From: Cyanobium sp. PCC 7001
GTDB taxonomy: Bacteria; Cyanobacteriota; Cyanobacteriia; PCC-6307; Cyanobiaceae
Reading direction: 5' to 3'
Length of the DNA: 64,000 nt
Assembly: GCF_000155635.1 (NCBI RefSeq)
Contig: NZ_DS990556.1
Span: 1,990,670-2,054,669 of the forward strand
The notes beneath the pieces were generated by a model. The model searched no databases, was not told the DNA's origin, and saw nothing but the letters and a program-made list of their open reading frames with translations. A program made the translations under genes and the position numbers. Positions 56,419 to 64,000 of the stretch are shown in pieces; position 1 is the stretch's first letter, and each line of letters opens with the position of its first letter.

Positions 56419-57153
56419 TTACTGGTCGTCCCCGGGTTCCAGCAGTCCATGCAGTCGGGTCTCCAGGGCGGCCTCGAGATCCTCCACTTCGGCGAGCTGG
56501 TCGGCCAGGGACTGGGCCGATCGCCGCAGGCTCTCGAACTGGCCCTCGCCCCAGCGGGCTTCGGCTCTGGCCAGGGCGTCGTCGAGGCCCGCCTGCAGTT
56601 TCTGGCGCAGCCCCTCCAGCTGGGCGAGGGTCTGCCGGGCCAGATCCAGGCCCTTCTCCAGCTGGGCCGGATCCAGGTTGAGCCCCTCCAGGTTGAACCC
56701 GTCCAGGCGGAGGCCATCGAGCTTGAGGCCATCCAGCCGGCTGCCCTGGCGCAGCAGGAGTCTGGCGGCGGTGAGCACGGCGGCTGGCATCCACTGGCCG
56801 AAGGCCAGGGCGCCGAGGCTGCCGGAGTGCAGCCATCCCTCCACCTGGGCGCTGCGGTGCCGGCCGGTCTTGCACCAGTGGGCGAAGTGCTCGCAGTTGT
56901 TGAACAGCAGGTTGTAGTTCTGTTCCCCCAGCCGGCCCATGGCACGGCGCAGGCAGACCCCGGCGGGGGAACAGCTGCCCTCCGGGTAGTCCACCACACT
57001 CACCGGCTGGCCGCGGCTGAAGTCGTCGGTGCTGCTGCGCAGGATCTCCCGACCCTCCAGATAGTGGGCCACCGTGCCGTCGCCGAGGTCGATGCCGTGA
57101 TGGCTGAACAGGCCGTGCTGGCGCGGAACCTGCAGATGGTCGGCTGCGGCCAA
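56419..57153 (-). CDS. LRAT/NC-domain protein with leucine-rich repeat patch
   Basis: A 244-residue product starting at TTG (AAADHLQVP). The N-terminal about 95 residues are an LRAT/NC-like NlpC/P60-superfamily fold: His18-His19 in FSHHGIDLGDG and the cysteine in NNCEHFAHW (Cys87). Residues 138-171 hold a repeat of five-residue periodicity (LDGLKLDGLRLDGFNLEGLN). A C-terminal coiled coil (residues about 175-235) follows. It is 10 bases after clpX... actually between clpX and dnaX on the same strand. Acyltransferase or cysteine-peptidase chemistry possible; substrate unknown. Confidence 0.75.
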   Translation of the reverse strand: MAAADHLQVPRQHGLFSHHGIDLGDGTVAHYLEGREILRSSTDDFSRGQPVSVVDYPEGSCSPAGVCLRRAMGRLGEQNYNLLFNNCEHFAHWCKTGRHRSAQVEGWLHSGSLGALAFGQWMPAAVLTAARLLLRQGSRLDGLKLDGLRLDGFNLEGLNLDPAQLEKGLDLARQTLAQLEGLRQKLQAGLDDALARAEARWGEGQFESLRRSAQSLADQLAEVEDLEAALETRLHGLLEPGDDQ

Positions 57154-57163
57154 GAGGCTTTCG

Positions 57164-58525
57164 TCAGGCGCTGGCCTGGGCGTCTTCGTGGCTGGATCCC
57201 AGCGGCACCACCTTGGCCTGGCTGCGCTGCTCCACCAGCTCCTGGGTCACCGTGAAGGTCTTGACGTTGCGGCGCGACGGCAGGTCGTACATCAGCTCCA
57301 GCATCAGCTCCTCGAGGATGCCGCGCAGGGCGCGGGCGCCGGTCTTGCGCCGATGGGCCTCGGCGGCGATGGCTTCGATCGCCCCCTGCTCGAAGTGGAG
57401 CTGCACGTCGTCCATGCTCAGCAGGGTCTGGAACTGCTTCACCAGGGCATCGCGCGGTTCCGTGAGGATGGCTTCGAGGGCGTGGATGTCGAGGGGTTCC
57501 AGCACCGCGGTCACAGGCAGCCGGCCGATGAATTCCGGGATGAGCCCGTACTTCACCAGGTCGTCCGGTTCCAGATGGCGCAGCACGTCGGCGGCCAGCC
57601 GCTCCCGGGCGCTGCGGGGGCGGTTGTTGCCCTCCGGGTTGATGAAGCCGATGGCGTTGCGTCCCATCCGCTTCTGCACCACATCGTCGAGGCCGACGAA
57701 GGCGCCGCCGCAGATGAACAGGATCTGGCTGGTGTCGATCTGGATGCAGTCCTGGTAGGGATGCTTGCGTCCCCCCTGGGGCGGCACGTTGGCGGTGGTG
57801 CCTTCCAGCAGTTTGAGCAGGGCCTGCTGCACCCCCTCGCCGGACACATCGCGGGTGATGGAGGGGTTCTCGCTCTTGCGGGCGATCTTGTCGATCTCGT
57901 CGATGTAGATGATGCCCCGCTGGGCCAGCTCCACATCCATGTCGGCCTTCTGCAGCAGCCGCAGCAGGATGTTCTCCACGTCTTCCCCCACGTAGCCGGC
58001 TTCGGTGAGGGTGGTGGCGTCGGCGACGGCGAAGGGCACCTCGAGGATCTCGGCCAGGGTCTGTGCCAGCAGGGTCTTGCCGCAGCCGGTGGGACCGATC
58101 AGCAGGATGTTGCTCTTGTGGAGCCGGGTGGCCGTCTCGTCGGTTTCACCCTTGCCGTCCCCCTGCCAGGCGAGCCGTTTGTAATGGTTGTAGACCGCCA
58201 CGGAGAGCGACTTCTTGGCCTCCTCCTGGCCCACCACCTGGCGATCGAGGAAGGCCTTGATCTCCTGGGGCTTGGGCACCTCCGCCAGGGTGGGAACGGG
58301 TTTGGCGGGCTTCTTGGTGCCGGACTTGCCCCGGGCAGGCTCCGCGGCGTGACGGGCACCGCCGCCGCTGCCGTGGGTGTCCACCAGTTCCTCGTCGAGG
58401 ATCTCGTTGCAGAGATCGATGCACTCGTCGCAGATGTAGACCCCGGGGCCGGCGATCAGCTTGCGGACCTGCTCCTGGGACTTGCCGCAGAACGAGCACT
58501 TCAGGTGGGCGTCGAACTTGGCCAT
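57164..58525 (-). CDS. clpX: ATP-dependent Clp protease ATPase subunit ClpX
   Basis: AAA+ unfoldase partnering ClpP. The 453-residue product has the N-terminal zinc domain [11 protein letters not shown] ... ICDECIDLC, Walker A GPTGCGKT, Walker [12 protein letters not shown], pore-loop region and sensor 2 [14 protein letters not shown] start. It is downstream of clpP on the same strand, with a 199-base gap between them. Confidence 0.96.
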   Translation of the reverse strand: MAKFDAHLKCSFCGKSQEQVRKLIAGPGVYICDECIDLCNEILDEELVDTHGSGGGARHAAEPARGKSGTKKPAKPVPTLAEVPKPQEIKAFLDRQVVGQEEAKKSLSVAVYNHYKRLAWQGDGKGETDETATRLHKSNILLIGPTGCGKTLLAQTLAEILEVPFAVADATTLTEAGYVGEDVENILLRLLQKADMDVELAQRGIIYIDEIDKIARKSENPSITRDVSGEGVQQALLKLLEGTTANVPPQGGRKHPYQDCIQIDTSQILFICGGAFVGLDDVVQKRMGRNAIGFINPEGNNRPRSARERLAADVLRHLEPDDLVKYGLIPEFIGRLPVTAVLEPLDIHALEAILTEPRDALVKQFQTLLSMDDVQLHFEQGAIEAIAAEAHRRKTGARALRGILEELMLELMYDLPSRRNVKTFTVTQELVEQRSQAKVVPLGSSHEDAQASA

Positions 58526-58724
58526 CGGCAGGATCGGCGGGACGAAACGTCCGGGGAGGGGAGGTCAGAGGCACTGGGCCCTGGGGTCAGCATTGACCCA
58601 CAGGCTGGATCCGGCAGCTTTCCTTAAGGATCAAACAGGATCGACAAGGGGGACAGGGCAGTTCCGGGGCCTCACCATCCCACAGATCGGAGCGATGCAC
58701 CATCGCCCGATGCCAGCTGGGGGG

Positions 58725-59432
58725 TCAGCTGCTGGCGACGGCCGTGCGGGTCGTTTCGTTGACCACCCGGTCGATCAGGCCGTAGTCCACCGCCTCGGCG
58801 GGGGAGAGGAAGTAGTCGCGGTCGGTATCCTCGGCGATCTTCTCGAGGGGTTGGCCGGTGTGTTCGGCCATCAGGCCGTTGAGGGTGTCCTTGAGGAAGA
58901 GGATCTCCTTGGCCTGGATCTCGATGTCCACGGCCTGGCCCTGGGCGCCGCCCAGCGGCTGGTGGATCATGATCCGGGCGCTGGGCAGGGCCAGCCGTTT
59001 GCCCTTGGTGCCTCCCGAGAGCAGGAACGCCCCCATCGAGGCCGCCAGGCCGTAGCAGATGGTCACCACGTCAGGGGCCACCTGCTGCATGGTGTCGTAG
59101 ATGGCCAGCCCTGCCGTGACCGAGCCACCGGGGGAGTTGATGTAGATCTGGATGTCCTTCTCCGGATCCTCCGCTTCCAGGAAGAGAAGCTGGGCCACCA
59201 GGGCATCGGCCACGGCGTCATCGATGCCCGTGCCCAGGAAGATGATCCGCTCGCGCAGCAGGCGCGAATAGATGTCGAAGGCGCGCTCCCCCTTGCCGGA
59301 CTGCTCCACCACGGTGGGCAGCACGCCCGGGGCCGCCATCGGCATGCCGATCGTGGCCTCGGGGCGGGGCCCCGCCCAGAGGTTCTGGACGGGGTGGGAC
59401 CGCTGAGCGATGGGCTGATGGGCGTGGATCAC
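58725..59432 (-). CDS. clpP: ATP-dependent Clp protease proteolytic subunit
   Basis: Serine peptidase of the ClpXP machine. The 235-residue product from GTG 59432 ([15 protein letters not shown]); an internal ATG ([10 protein letters not shown]) would give about 206 residues. Catalytic triad: Ser in [11 protein letters not shown], His in [11 protein letters not shown] and Asp in EDTDRDYFL. Cyanobacteria have several ClpP copies; this one sits between tig and clpX, the usual order. Confidence 0.94.
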   Translation of the reverse strand: MIHAHQPIAQRSHPVQNLWAGPRPEATIGMPMAAPGVLPTVVEQSGKGERAFDIYSRLLRERIIFLGTGIDDAVADALVAQLLFLEAEDPEKDIQIYINSPGGSVTAGLAIYDTMQQVAPDVVTICYGLAASMGAFLLSGGTKGKRLALPSARIMIHQPLGGAQGQAVDIEIQAKEILFLKDTLNGLMAEHTGQPLEKIAEDTDRDYFLSPAEAVDYGLIDRVVNETTRTAVASS

Positions 59433-59495
59433 GCGAGCGGGTCGGGGCTGGTGTGGATGCAATCTATGGGGATCGGCGCGACGACCGCCGCCGGC

Positions 59496-61010
59496 TCAGG
59501 ACTCGGAAGCGGCCGGCTTCTCCTTGCTCTTGGCCTTGGCGGGCTTGGCGGCCTTCTCCGCCTTGGCCTCCCCCGTCGCCTGGCCCTGCGCGTCGTCCTT
59601 GTCCGATGCGGCGGCTGATTCGGCCTCGGGCGCCTTCTCGGTGATGCTGCTGTTGCCTTCGAGCCAGTCGAGCAGCTTTTCCTGCAGCAGATCGTCGGCC
59701 ACCACCTGGCGCAGCCGGTTCGGGTCGATGTTGCCCTGCTGGCTGAGGCCGCGGCTGATCTCCTTCACCTTGGCCTCGATCTCCCCATCCTCCAGGGCGA
59801 TGGCCTCGGCCTTGGCCAGGGCCTGCAGGGCCAGGCTGCGGCGCAGGCGCTGCTCGGCCTCGGGGCGGGAGGTGTCCATCAGGCTGCGCACCAGATCGGG
59901 GGTGAAGAGCTTCTTCACATCCATGCCCTGCTGGGCGATCTGGCCGGCAGTCTGTTCGATCAGATTGCGGATCTCCTGCTGCACCAGGGTTTCGGGCAGC
60001 TCCACCTCCAGCTCGGCCACGAGGGCATTGAGAAGGGCCTCGTGGCGGGCCGCCCGGGCCCGGCGCTCGGCGTCCTCCTTCAGGCGGGTCTCCAGATCGG
60101 CCCGCAGTTCGGCCAGGGTCTGCTTGTCGCTGGCCTGCTGGGCGAAGGCGTCATCCAGGGCCGGCAGCTCGCGGGTCTTGAGGTCCTTGAGGCTGATCTC
60201 GAAGCGGGCGGGCCGACCGGCGGCGTCCTCCTGGGGATAGCTCTCGGGGAACTGGCAGTCCACGCTGCGGCTCTCGCCCACCGCCATGCCGATCACCCCC
60301 TCCACGAAGCCGGGGATCATGCGGCCCTCCTCCAGCTCCACCTCCGTGGCCTCGCTGCTGCCACCGCTGATCGCTTCCCCGGTGTCGGTGAAGGTTCCGC
60401 TGAATGCGAGCACGGCCACGTCGCCGCTGGCGGCGCTGCGGTCCTCCACCGGCACCAGCGTGGCCAGCTGCTTGCGCGACTGCTCGATCAGCTCGTCGAC
60501 CCGGGCCGGGTCATAGCGGATGGCTTCGGCCTCGGCCTGGAGGCCGCGGGTCTTCTTGAGGCTGGGCGTGGGCTCCACATCCAGCTCCAGGGTGAAGCTG
60601 AGGTCGGTGCCGGGCTGGAAGCGCTCCAGCACGGCCTCAAAGGCCTCGCTCAGCTCCGGGCGGCCGATCGGGGCCACCTCCTCCAAGGCCAGGGCGTCGC
60701 GGAAGGCGGCATCCACCAGCTCCTCCAGCGCGGTGGCCCGCAGCCGCAGGGGGCCGATCTGCTGCAGCAGCACGGGGCGGGGCACCTTGCCCTTGCGGAA
60801 TCCAGGCAGCTTCACGCTGCGGCTGAGCTTCTCGAGGGCAGCGTCGTAGCTGGCCTGGCTGCGGGCGCCGCTGATCGCCACCTCGAGGGCCATCCGGCTC
60901 CCCGGCCTGGGGCTGGCTTTCACCGTGAGCGCCTCCCTGGACGCCTCGCTGGACGCCGGATCGGCGCTGGAGGGGCTGGTGGGGGCGGGGGAGGCGGCAG
61001 CAGGACTCAT
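59496..61010 (-). CDS. tig: Trigger factor
   Basis: Ribosome-bound peptidyl-prolyl isomerase and chaperone. The 504-residue product from ATG 61010 has a ribosome-binding loop with GFRKGKVP (preceded by LPGFRKG), an FKBP domain ([11 protein letters not shown] region after DLKTRELP) and a C-terminal helical arm domain ending in a Lys/Ala-rich tail. The N-terminal about 35 residues are a Ser/Ala/Pro-rich extension before [17 protein letters not shown]. Upstream of clpP-clpX. Confidence 0.93.
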   Translation of the reverse strand: MSPAAASPAPTSPSSADPASSEASREALTVKASPRPGSRMALEVAISGARSQASYDAALEKLSRSVKLPGFRKGKVPRPVLLQQIGPLRLRATALEELVDAAFRDALALEEVAPIGRPELSEAFEAVLERFQPGTDLSFTLELDVEPTPSLKKTRGLQAEAEAIRYDPARVDELIEQSRKQLATLVPVEDRSAASGDVAVLAFSGTFTDTGEAISGGSSEATEVELEEGRMIPGFVEGVIGMAVGESRSVDCQFPESYPQEDAAGRPARFEISLKDLKTRELPALDDAFAQQASDKQTLAELRADLETRLKEDAERRARAARHEALLNALVAELEVELPETLVQQEIRNLIEQTAGQIAQQGMDVKKLFTPDLVRSLMDTSRPEAEQRLRRSLALQALAKAEAIALEDGEIEAKVKEISRGLSQQGNIDPNRLRQVVADDLLQEKLLDWLEGNSSITEKAPEAESAAASDKDDAQGQATGEAKAEKAAKPAKAKSKEKPAASES

Positions 61011-61030
61011 GGGGGCTCGATGCAGCCCCC
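61011..61030 (-). promoter_or_regulatory. Hairpin abutting the tig start codon
   Basis: A perfect 7-bp inverted repeat (GGGGGCT-cgatgc-AGCCCCC) lies directly before the tig ATG, with no base between stem and start codon. In the mRNA it would fold over the ribosome-binding region. Seen directly; a translational regulatory role is inference. Confidence 0.5.
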
Positions 61031-61492
61031 CATCCTAAGAAAGTGGCTGGTCGGGCCCGGTTCCCGGTAGTCTGCGCTGCATTGACCCCGACATCCGGCC
61101 GACTGTGCCGGGTGGCCACATCCTCGATCCGGGACCTTCCCGCCAGGTCCGCCCCCATCCCTCCGGTCGATGCGGGCCGCCAACCTGAGCCCACTGGAAG
61201 CGCCGCGCCGCCACCGCCGGAACCCTGCCCGTCGAGCCCAGCCACCGTCGACTCCAGCTTTCAACCTTCCCTCTCTCAGGCCGATCCCGACCCACCTCCC
61301 CGTTTCCCCAACACCCCACCGCCTGGCGCCCCATCGCTTCGCGCCCGCCCGAGCTCAGTGAGCCAACGTCCTAGGCCAGCCTGACCGCCGTCCAGCCAGA
61401 CCTCGGCACACGCCAGACCTCAGCCCAGCAGAAGGCCCCGTTCGCCGCGCAACCCCGACGTTTCGCCCCACCCTTCGTTCCCTGCCCCTTCC
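61031..61492. other. Non-coding gap between divergent tig and asd
   Basis: About 460 bases of C-rich sequence with no convincing gene. A TAGGAT hexamer (reverse strand, near 61,032-61,037) could be a -10 element for tig but lacks a clear -35. No RNA family recognised. Confidence 0.6.
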
Positions 61493-62599
61493 TTGACCAC
61501 CGCCCCATCCACCGCAGCCACCTCCAGCCCGTCCGAGGCCCAGTCCTGGACCTCCGCAGCCCCGGCGACCCTGCCGCGTCGCCCTCTGCGGGTGGCGATC
61601 CTTGGCGCCACCGGCGCCGTGGGTCAGGAGCTGCTGCAGCTGCTGGAGGAGCGGGCCTTCCCGGTGGGGGACCTGCTGCCGCTGGCCTCAGCCCGCTCCG
61701 CCGGGCAGGCCCTCCGCTGGCAGGACCGCACGCTCACGGTCGAGCCGGTGGACGCGACCGTGTTCGAGGGGGTGGATCTGGTGCTGGCCTCCGCCGGCGG
61801 TTCGGTGTCACGCCGCTGGGCGCCGGTGGCGGCGGCGGCGGGTGCCGTGGTGATTGACAACTCCAGCGCCTTCCGCCTCAATCCCGCCGTGCCGCTGGTG
61901 GTGCCCGAGGTGAATCCCGGGAGCGCCCTGGCCCACCAGGGCATCATCGCCAACCCCAACTGCACCACGATCCTGCTCACCCTGGCCCTGGCGCCCCTCC
62001 AGGCCCGGCGCCCGATCGAACGGGTGGTGGTGAGCACGTACCAGTCGGCCAGCGGGGCCGGGGCGCGGGCGATGGAGGAGCTGCGGCAACTCAGCCGCAC
62101 CGTGCTGGATGGGGGCGAGCCGGTGAGCACCGTGCTGCCCCACTCGCTGGCGTTCAACCTGTTCCTCCACAACTCGCCGCTCCAGCCCAACGGCTACTGC
62201 GAGGAGGAGCTCAAGATGCTCCACGAAACCCGCAAGATCATGGGCCTGCCGGAGCTGCGGCTGTCGGCCACCTGCGTGCGGGTGCCGGTGCTGCGGGCCC
62301 ATTCCGAGGCGGTGAACATCCGCTTCGCGGAGCCGTTCCCGGTGGACGAGGCCCGGGCCTTGCTGGCCCAGGCTCCAGGGGTTGAACTGATCGAGAACTT
62401 CGAGACCAACCGCTTCCCCATGCCCACCGATGTGACCGGTCGCGACCCGGTGGCGGTGGGCCGCATCCGTCAGGACCTCAGCGACCCCAATGCGCTCGAG
62501 CTCTGGCTCTGCGGCGATCAGATCCGCAAGGGCGCCGCCCTCAATGCCGTGCAGATCGCCGAACTCCTGCTGCAACCCCAGCCTGGAGGTGACGCTTGA
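61493..62599 (+). CDS. asd: Aspartate-semialdehyde dehydrogenase
   Basis: Reduces aspartyl phosphate toward lysine, threonine and methionine. The 368-residue product has a TTG start and a non-conserved leader of about 30 residues before [20 protein letters not shown]. The active-site cysteine is in NPNCTTILL; later [11 protein letters not shown] and [14 protein letters not shown]. Its TGA overlaps the dapA start as TTGA. Confidence 0.94.
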   Translation: MTTAPSTAATSSPSEAQSWTSAAPATLPRRPLRVAILGATGAVGQELLQLLEERAFPVGDLLPLASARSAGQALRWQDRTLTVEPVDATVFEGVDLVLASAGGSVSRRWAPVAAAAGAVVIDNSSAFRLNPAVPLVVPEVNPGSALAHQGIIANPNCTTILLTLALAPLQARRPIERVVVSTYQSASGAGARAMEELRQLSRTVLDGGEPVSTVLPHSLAFNLFLHNSPLQPNGYCEEELKMLHETRKIMGLPELRLSATCVRVPVLRAHSEAVNIRFAEPFPVDEARALLAQAPGVELIENFETNRFPMPTDVTGRDPVAVGRIRQDLSDPNALELWLCGDQIRKGAALNAVQIAELLLQPQPGGDA

Positions 62600-63513
62600 G
62601 CGCAGCCGTCCAGTCGCCGCCCTGGAGCCGGGCCCCCTTCGGCCGGGTGGTGACGGCCATGGTCACGCCGTTCCGGCCGGATGGGCAGGTGGACCTGGAG
62701 CTGGCCGCCCGGCTGGCCGACCACCTGGTGAGCCATGGATCCGATGGGCTGGTGATCTGCGGCACCACCGGTGAATCCCCCACCCTCAGCTGGGAGGAGC
62801 AGCACGCCCTGTTCGCTGCGGTGAAGCAGGCGGTGGGCGAGCGGGCCCGCCTGGTGGCCGGCAGCGGCAGCAACTGCACCGCCGAGGCGATCGAGGCCAC
62901 CCGGGAGGCCGCGGCCCTCGGGGCCGACGGAGCCCTGGTGGTGGTGCCGTACTACAACAAGCCTCCCCAGGACGGGCTGGAGGCCCACTTCCGTGCCATC
63001 GCCCAGGCGGCGCCGGACCTGCCTCTGATGCTCTACAACATCCCGGGGCGCACCGGCACCAGCCTGGCGCCGGAGACCGTGGCACGGCTGGTGGAGCTGC
63101 CCAACGTGGTGGCGTTCAAGGCCGCCAGTGGCAGCACCGATGAGGTGAGCGCCCTGAGGCTCTGCTGCGGCGACCGGCTGGCGATCTACTCCGGCGACGA
63201 TGCCCTCACCCTGCCGATGCTGGCCGTGGGCGCCGTGGGTGTGGTGAGCGTGGCCAGCCACGTGGCCGGTCCCCAGATCGCCCGTCTGGTGCACGCCTTC
63301 CTGGATGGCGATCCGGCCCTGGCCCTGGCGCTGCATGAGCAGCTCCTGCCCCTGACCCGGGCCCTCTTCTGCACCACCAACCCGGTGCCTGTGAAAGCGG
63401 CCCTCGAGCTGCAGGGCTGGCCGGTGGGTGCCCCAAGACTTCCCCTTCTCGCTGCGAGTGAAGCCGTGAAACAACGCCTCTCCGAAACCCTGGCTGCCCT
63501 GCGTCCCACCTGA
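62596..63513 (+). CDS. dapA: 4-hydroxy-tetrahydrodipicolinate synthase
   Basis: Condenses pyruvate with aspartate semialdehyde. The 305-residue product starts at TTG within the asd stop (TTGA overlap), indicating coupled translation. TIM-barrel family motifs: [26 protein letters not shown] with the catalytic tyrosine, YNIPGRTG, and the Schiff-base lysine in [10 protein letters not shown]. Confidence 0.95.
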   Translation: MSAAVQSPPWSRAPFGRVVTAMVTPFRPDGQVDLELAARLADHLVSHGSDGLVICGTTGESPTLSWEEQHALFAAVKQAVGERARLVAGSGSNCTAEAIEATREAAALGADGALVVVPYYNKPPQDGLEAHFRAIAQAAPDLPLMLYNIPGRTGTSLAPETVARLVELPNVVAFKAASGSTDEVSALRLCCGDRLAIYSGDDALTLPMLAVGAVGVVSVASHVAGPQIARLVHAFLDGDPALALALHEQLLPLTRALFCTTNPVPVKAALELQGWPVGAPRLPLLAASEAVKQRLSETLAALRPT

Positions 63514-63585
63514 CGCCAAGGCTGACTTGCTGACGTGCTGTCAGCGCCATCCAGTTGATCCACTGAATTCTTCGATTTCTCCTAC

Positions 63586-64000
63586 ATGTCCAGTTCCAAC
63601 GGCCGCAGCAGTTCCCCCGACAAGCAGCCCGCCCTGCGGGTGATTCCTCTCGGCGGCCTCCACGAGATCGGCAAGAACACCTGTGTGTTCGAGTACGGCG
63701 ACGACATCATGCTGGTGGATGCCGGCCTGGCTTTCCCCAGCGACGGCATGCACGGCGTCAATGTGGTGATGCCGGACACCAGCTATCTGAAGGAAAACCA
63801 GAAGCGCATCCGCGGCATGATCGTGACCCACGGTCACGAAGATCACATCGGTGGCATTGCCCACCATCTCAAGAACTTCAACATCCCGGTGATCCATGGG
63901 CCGCGGCTGGCGCTCTCCATGCTCACGGGCAAGATGGAGGAAGCCGGGGTGATGGACCGCACCATCCTCCAGACGGTGGCCCCCCGCGATGTGGTGAAGG
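63586..64000 (+). CDS. rnj: Ribonuclease J (N-terminal part; runs off the window)
   Basis: The first 138 codons of a metallo-beta-lactamase/beta-CASP nuclease. ATG start (MSSSNGRSS); PLGGLHEIGKNTCVFEYGDD, then the metal-binding motif THGHEDHIGG. RNase J processes and degrades RNA. The gene is truncated by the window end. It follows dapA by 72 bases, the order seen in marine Synechococcus. Confidence 0.92.
   Translation, partial: MSSSNGRSSSPDKQPALRVIPLGGLHEIGKNTCVFEYGDDIMLVDAGLAFPSDGMHGVNVVMPDTSYLKENQKRIRGMIVTHGHEDHIGGIAHHLKNFNIPVIHGPRLALSMLTGKMEEAGVMDRTILQTVAPRDVVK

Noticed and set aside
54612-56681. Long forward frame antisense to dnaX
   Set aside because: Shadow of dnaX; Gly/Arg/Gln-rich composition and no start context.
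1-64000. CRISPR arrays, insertion sequences, prophage or integrase genes
   Set aside because: No direct-repeat/spacer pattern, transposase or integrase motif found on either strand by eye.

Overview
The window is a compact, very GC-rich (about two-thirds G+C by eye) stretch of a picocyanobacterial chromosome. Gene content and order point to the Cyanobium / alpha-cyanobacterial Synechococcus group. Evidence for this: gap2 beside murC-murB, sqdB-sqdX (sulfolipid), psb34 and ycf37 (photosystem assembly), a glucolipid synthase resembling Sll1377, the block tig-clpP-clpX facing asd-dapA-rnj, and several short proteins of a type I associate with marine and freshwater Synechococcus. I see no insertion sequence, prophage, CRISPR array or rRNA. 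There is one tRNA gene (Gly, CCC anticodon).

Layout. 0-5.3 kb: end of purL, purF, a GyrA/ParC-type subunit (reverse) and an exported TPR protein. 5.4-13.0 kb: queG (reverse), an HpsJ-like membrane protein, a tightly coupled run DUF502-nusB-ftsY-SpoIIE-type phosphatase, then argH. 13.1-16.0 kb: a glycine-rich RRM protein, dusA (reverse) and a flavoprotein. 16.0-20.4 kb: the type IV pilus motor genes pilB-pilT-pilC (reverse), divergent from grpE-dnaJ-tusA-like-rsgA (20.4-23.7 kb). 23.7-28.7 kb: ybaB, murC-murB, gap2, thiL. 28.7-32 kb: a lumenal cyclophilin, efp-accB, pdxA. 32-38.6 kb is the least conventional part: overlapping small genes, a dehydratase/epimerase-like protein, an HNH endonuclease divergent from a HARP-SNF2 helicase, a half-size AbrB-type membrane protein, small hypothetical genes and a poorly coding 0.6-kb stretch. 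38.7-45.8 kb: tRNA-Gly, a class V aminotransferase, cbiD, guaA, two hypotheticals and PBP2. 45.9-54.4 kb: sqdX-sqdB, psb34, thiG, an exported hypothetical, rpmI-rplT-ycf37, a SpoIID-like lipoprotein and mgdA. 54.4-64 kb: dnaX, an LRAT/NC-domain protein, tig-clpP-clpX, and divergently asd-dapA and the start of rnj.

Most genes are housekeeping: nucleotide synthesis (purL, purF, guaA), cell wall (murB, murC, PBP2, SpoIID-like), protein targeting and folding (ftsY, grpE, dnaJ, tig, clpXP), translation (efp, rpmI, rplT, rsgA, nusB) and thylakoid lipid/photosystem biogenesis (sqdB, sqdX, mgdA, psb34, ycf37, the cyclophilin). The most interesting observations are: an HNH nuclease next to a HARP-SNF2 helicase, a bacterial parallel to the SMARCAL1/ZRANB3 fork-remodelling enzymes; two five-codon reading frames chained by ATGA overlaps into sqdB; a 7-bp hairpin abutting the tig start codon; divergent genes whose possible starts share one CATG; and an LRAT-like protein with a leucine-rich repeat patch. 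Non-ATG starts are common, so several N-termini are uncertain; this is stated entry by entry.
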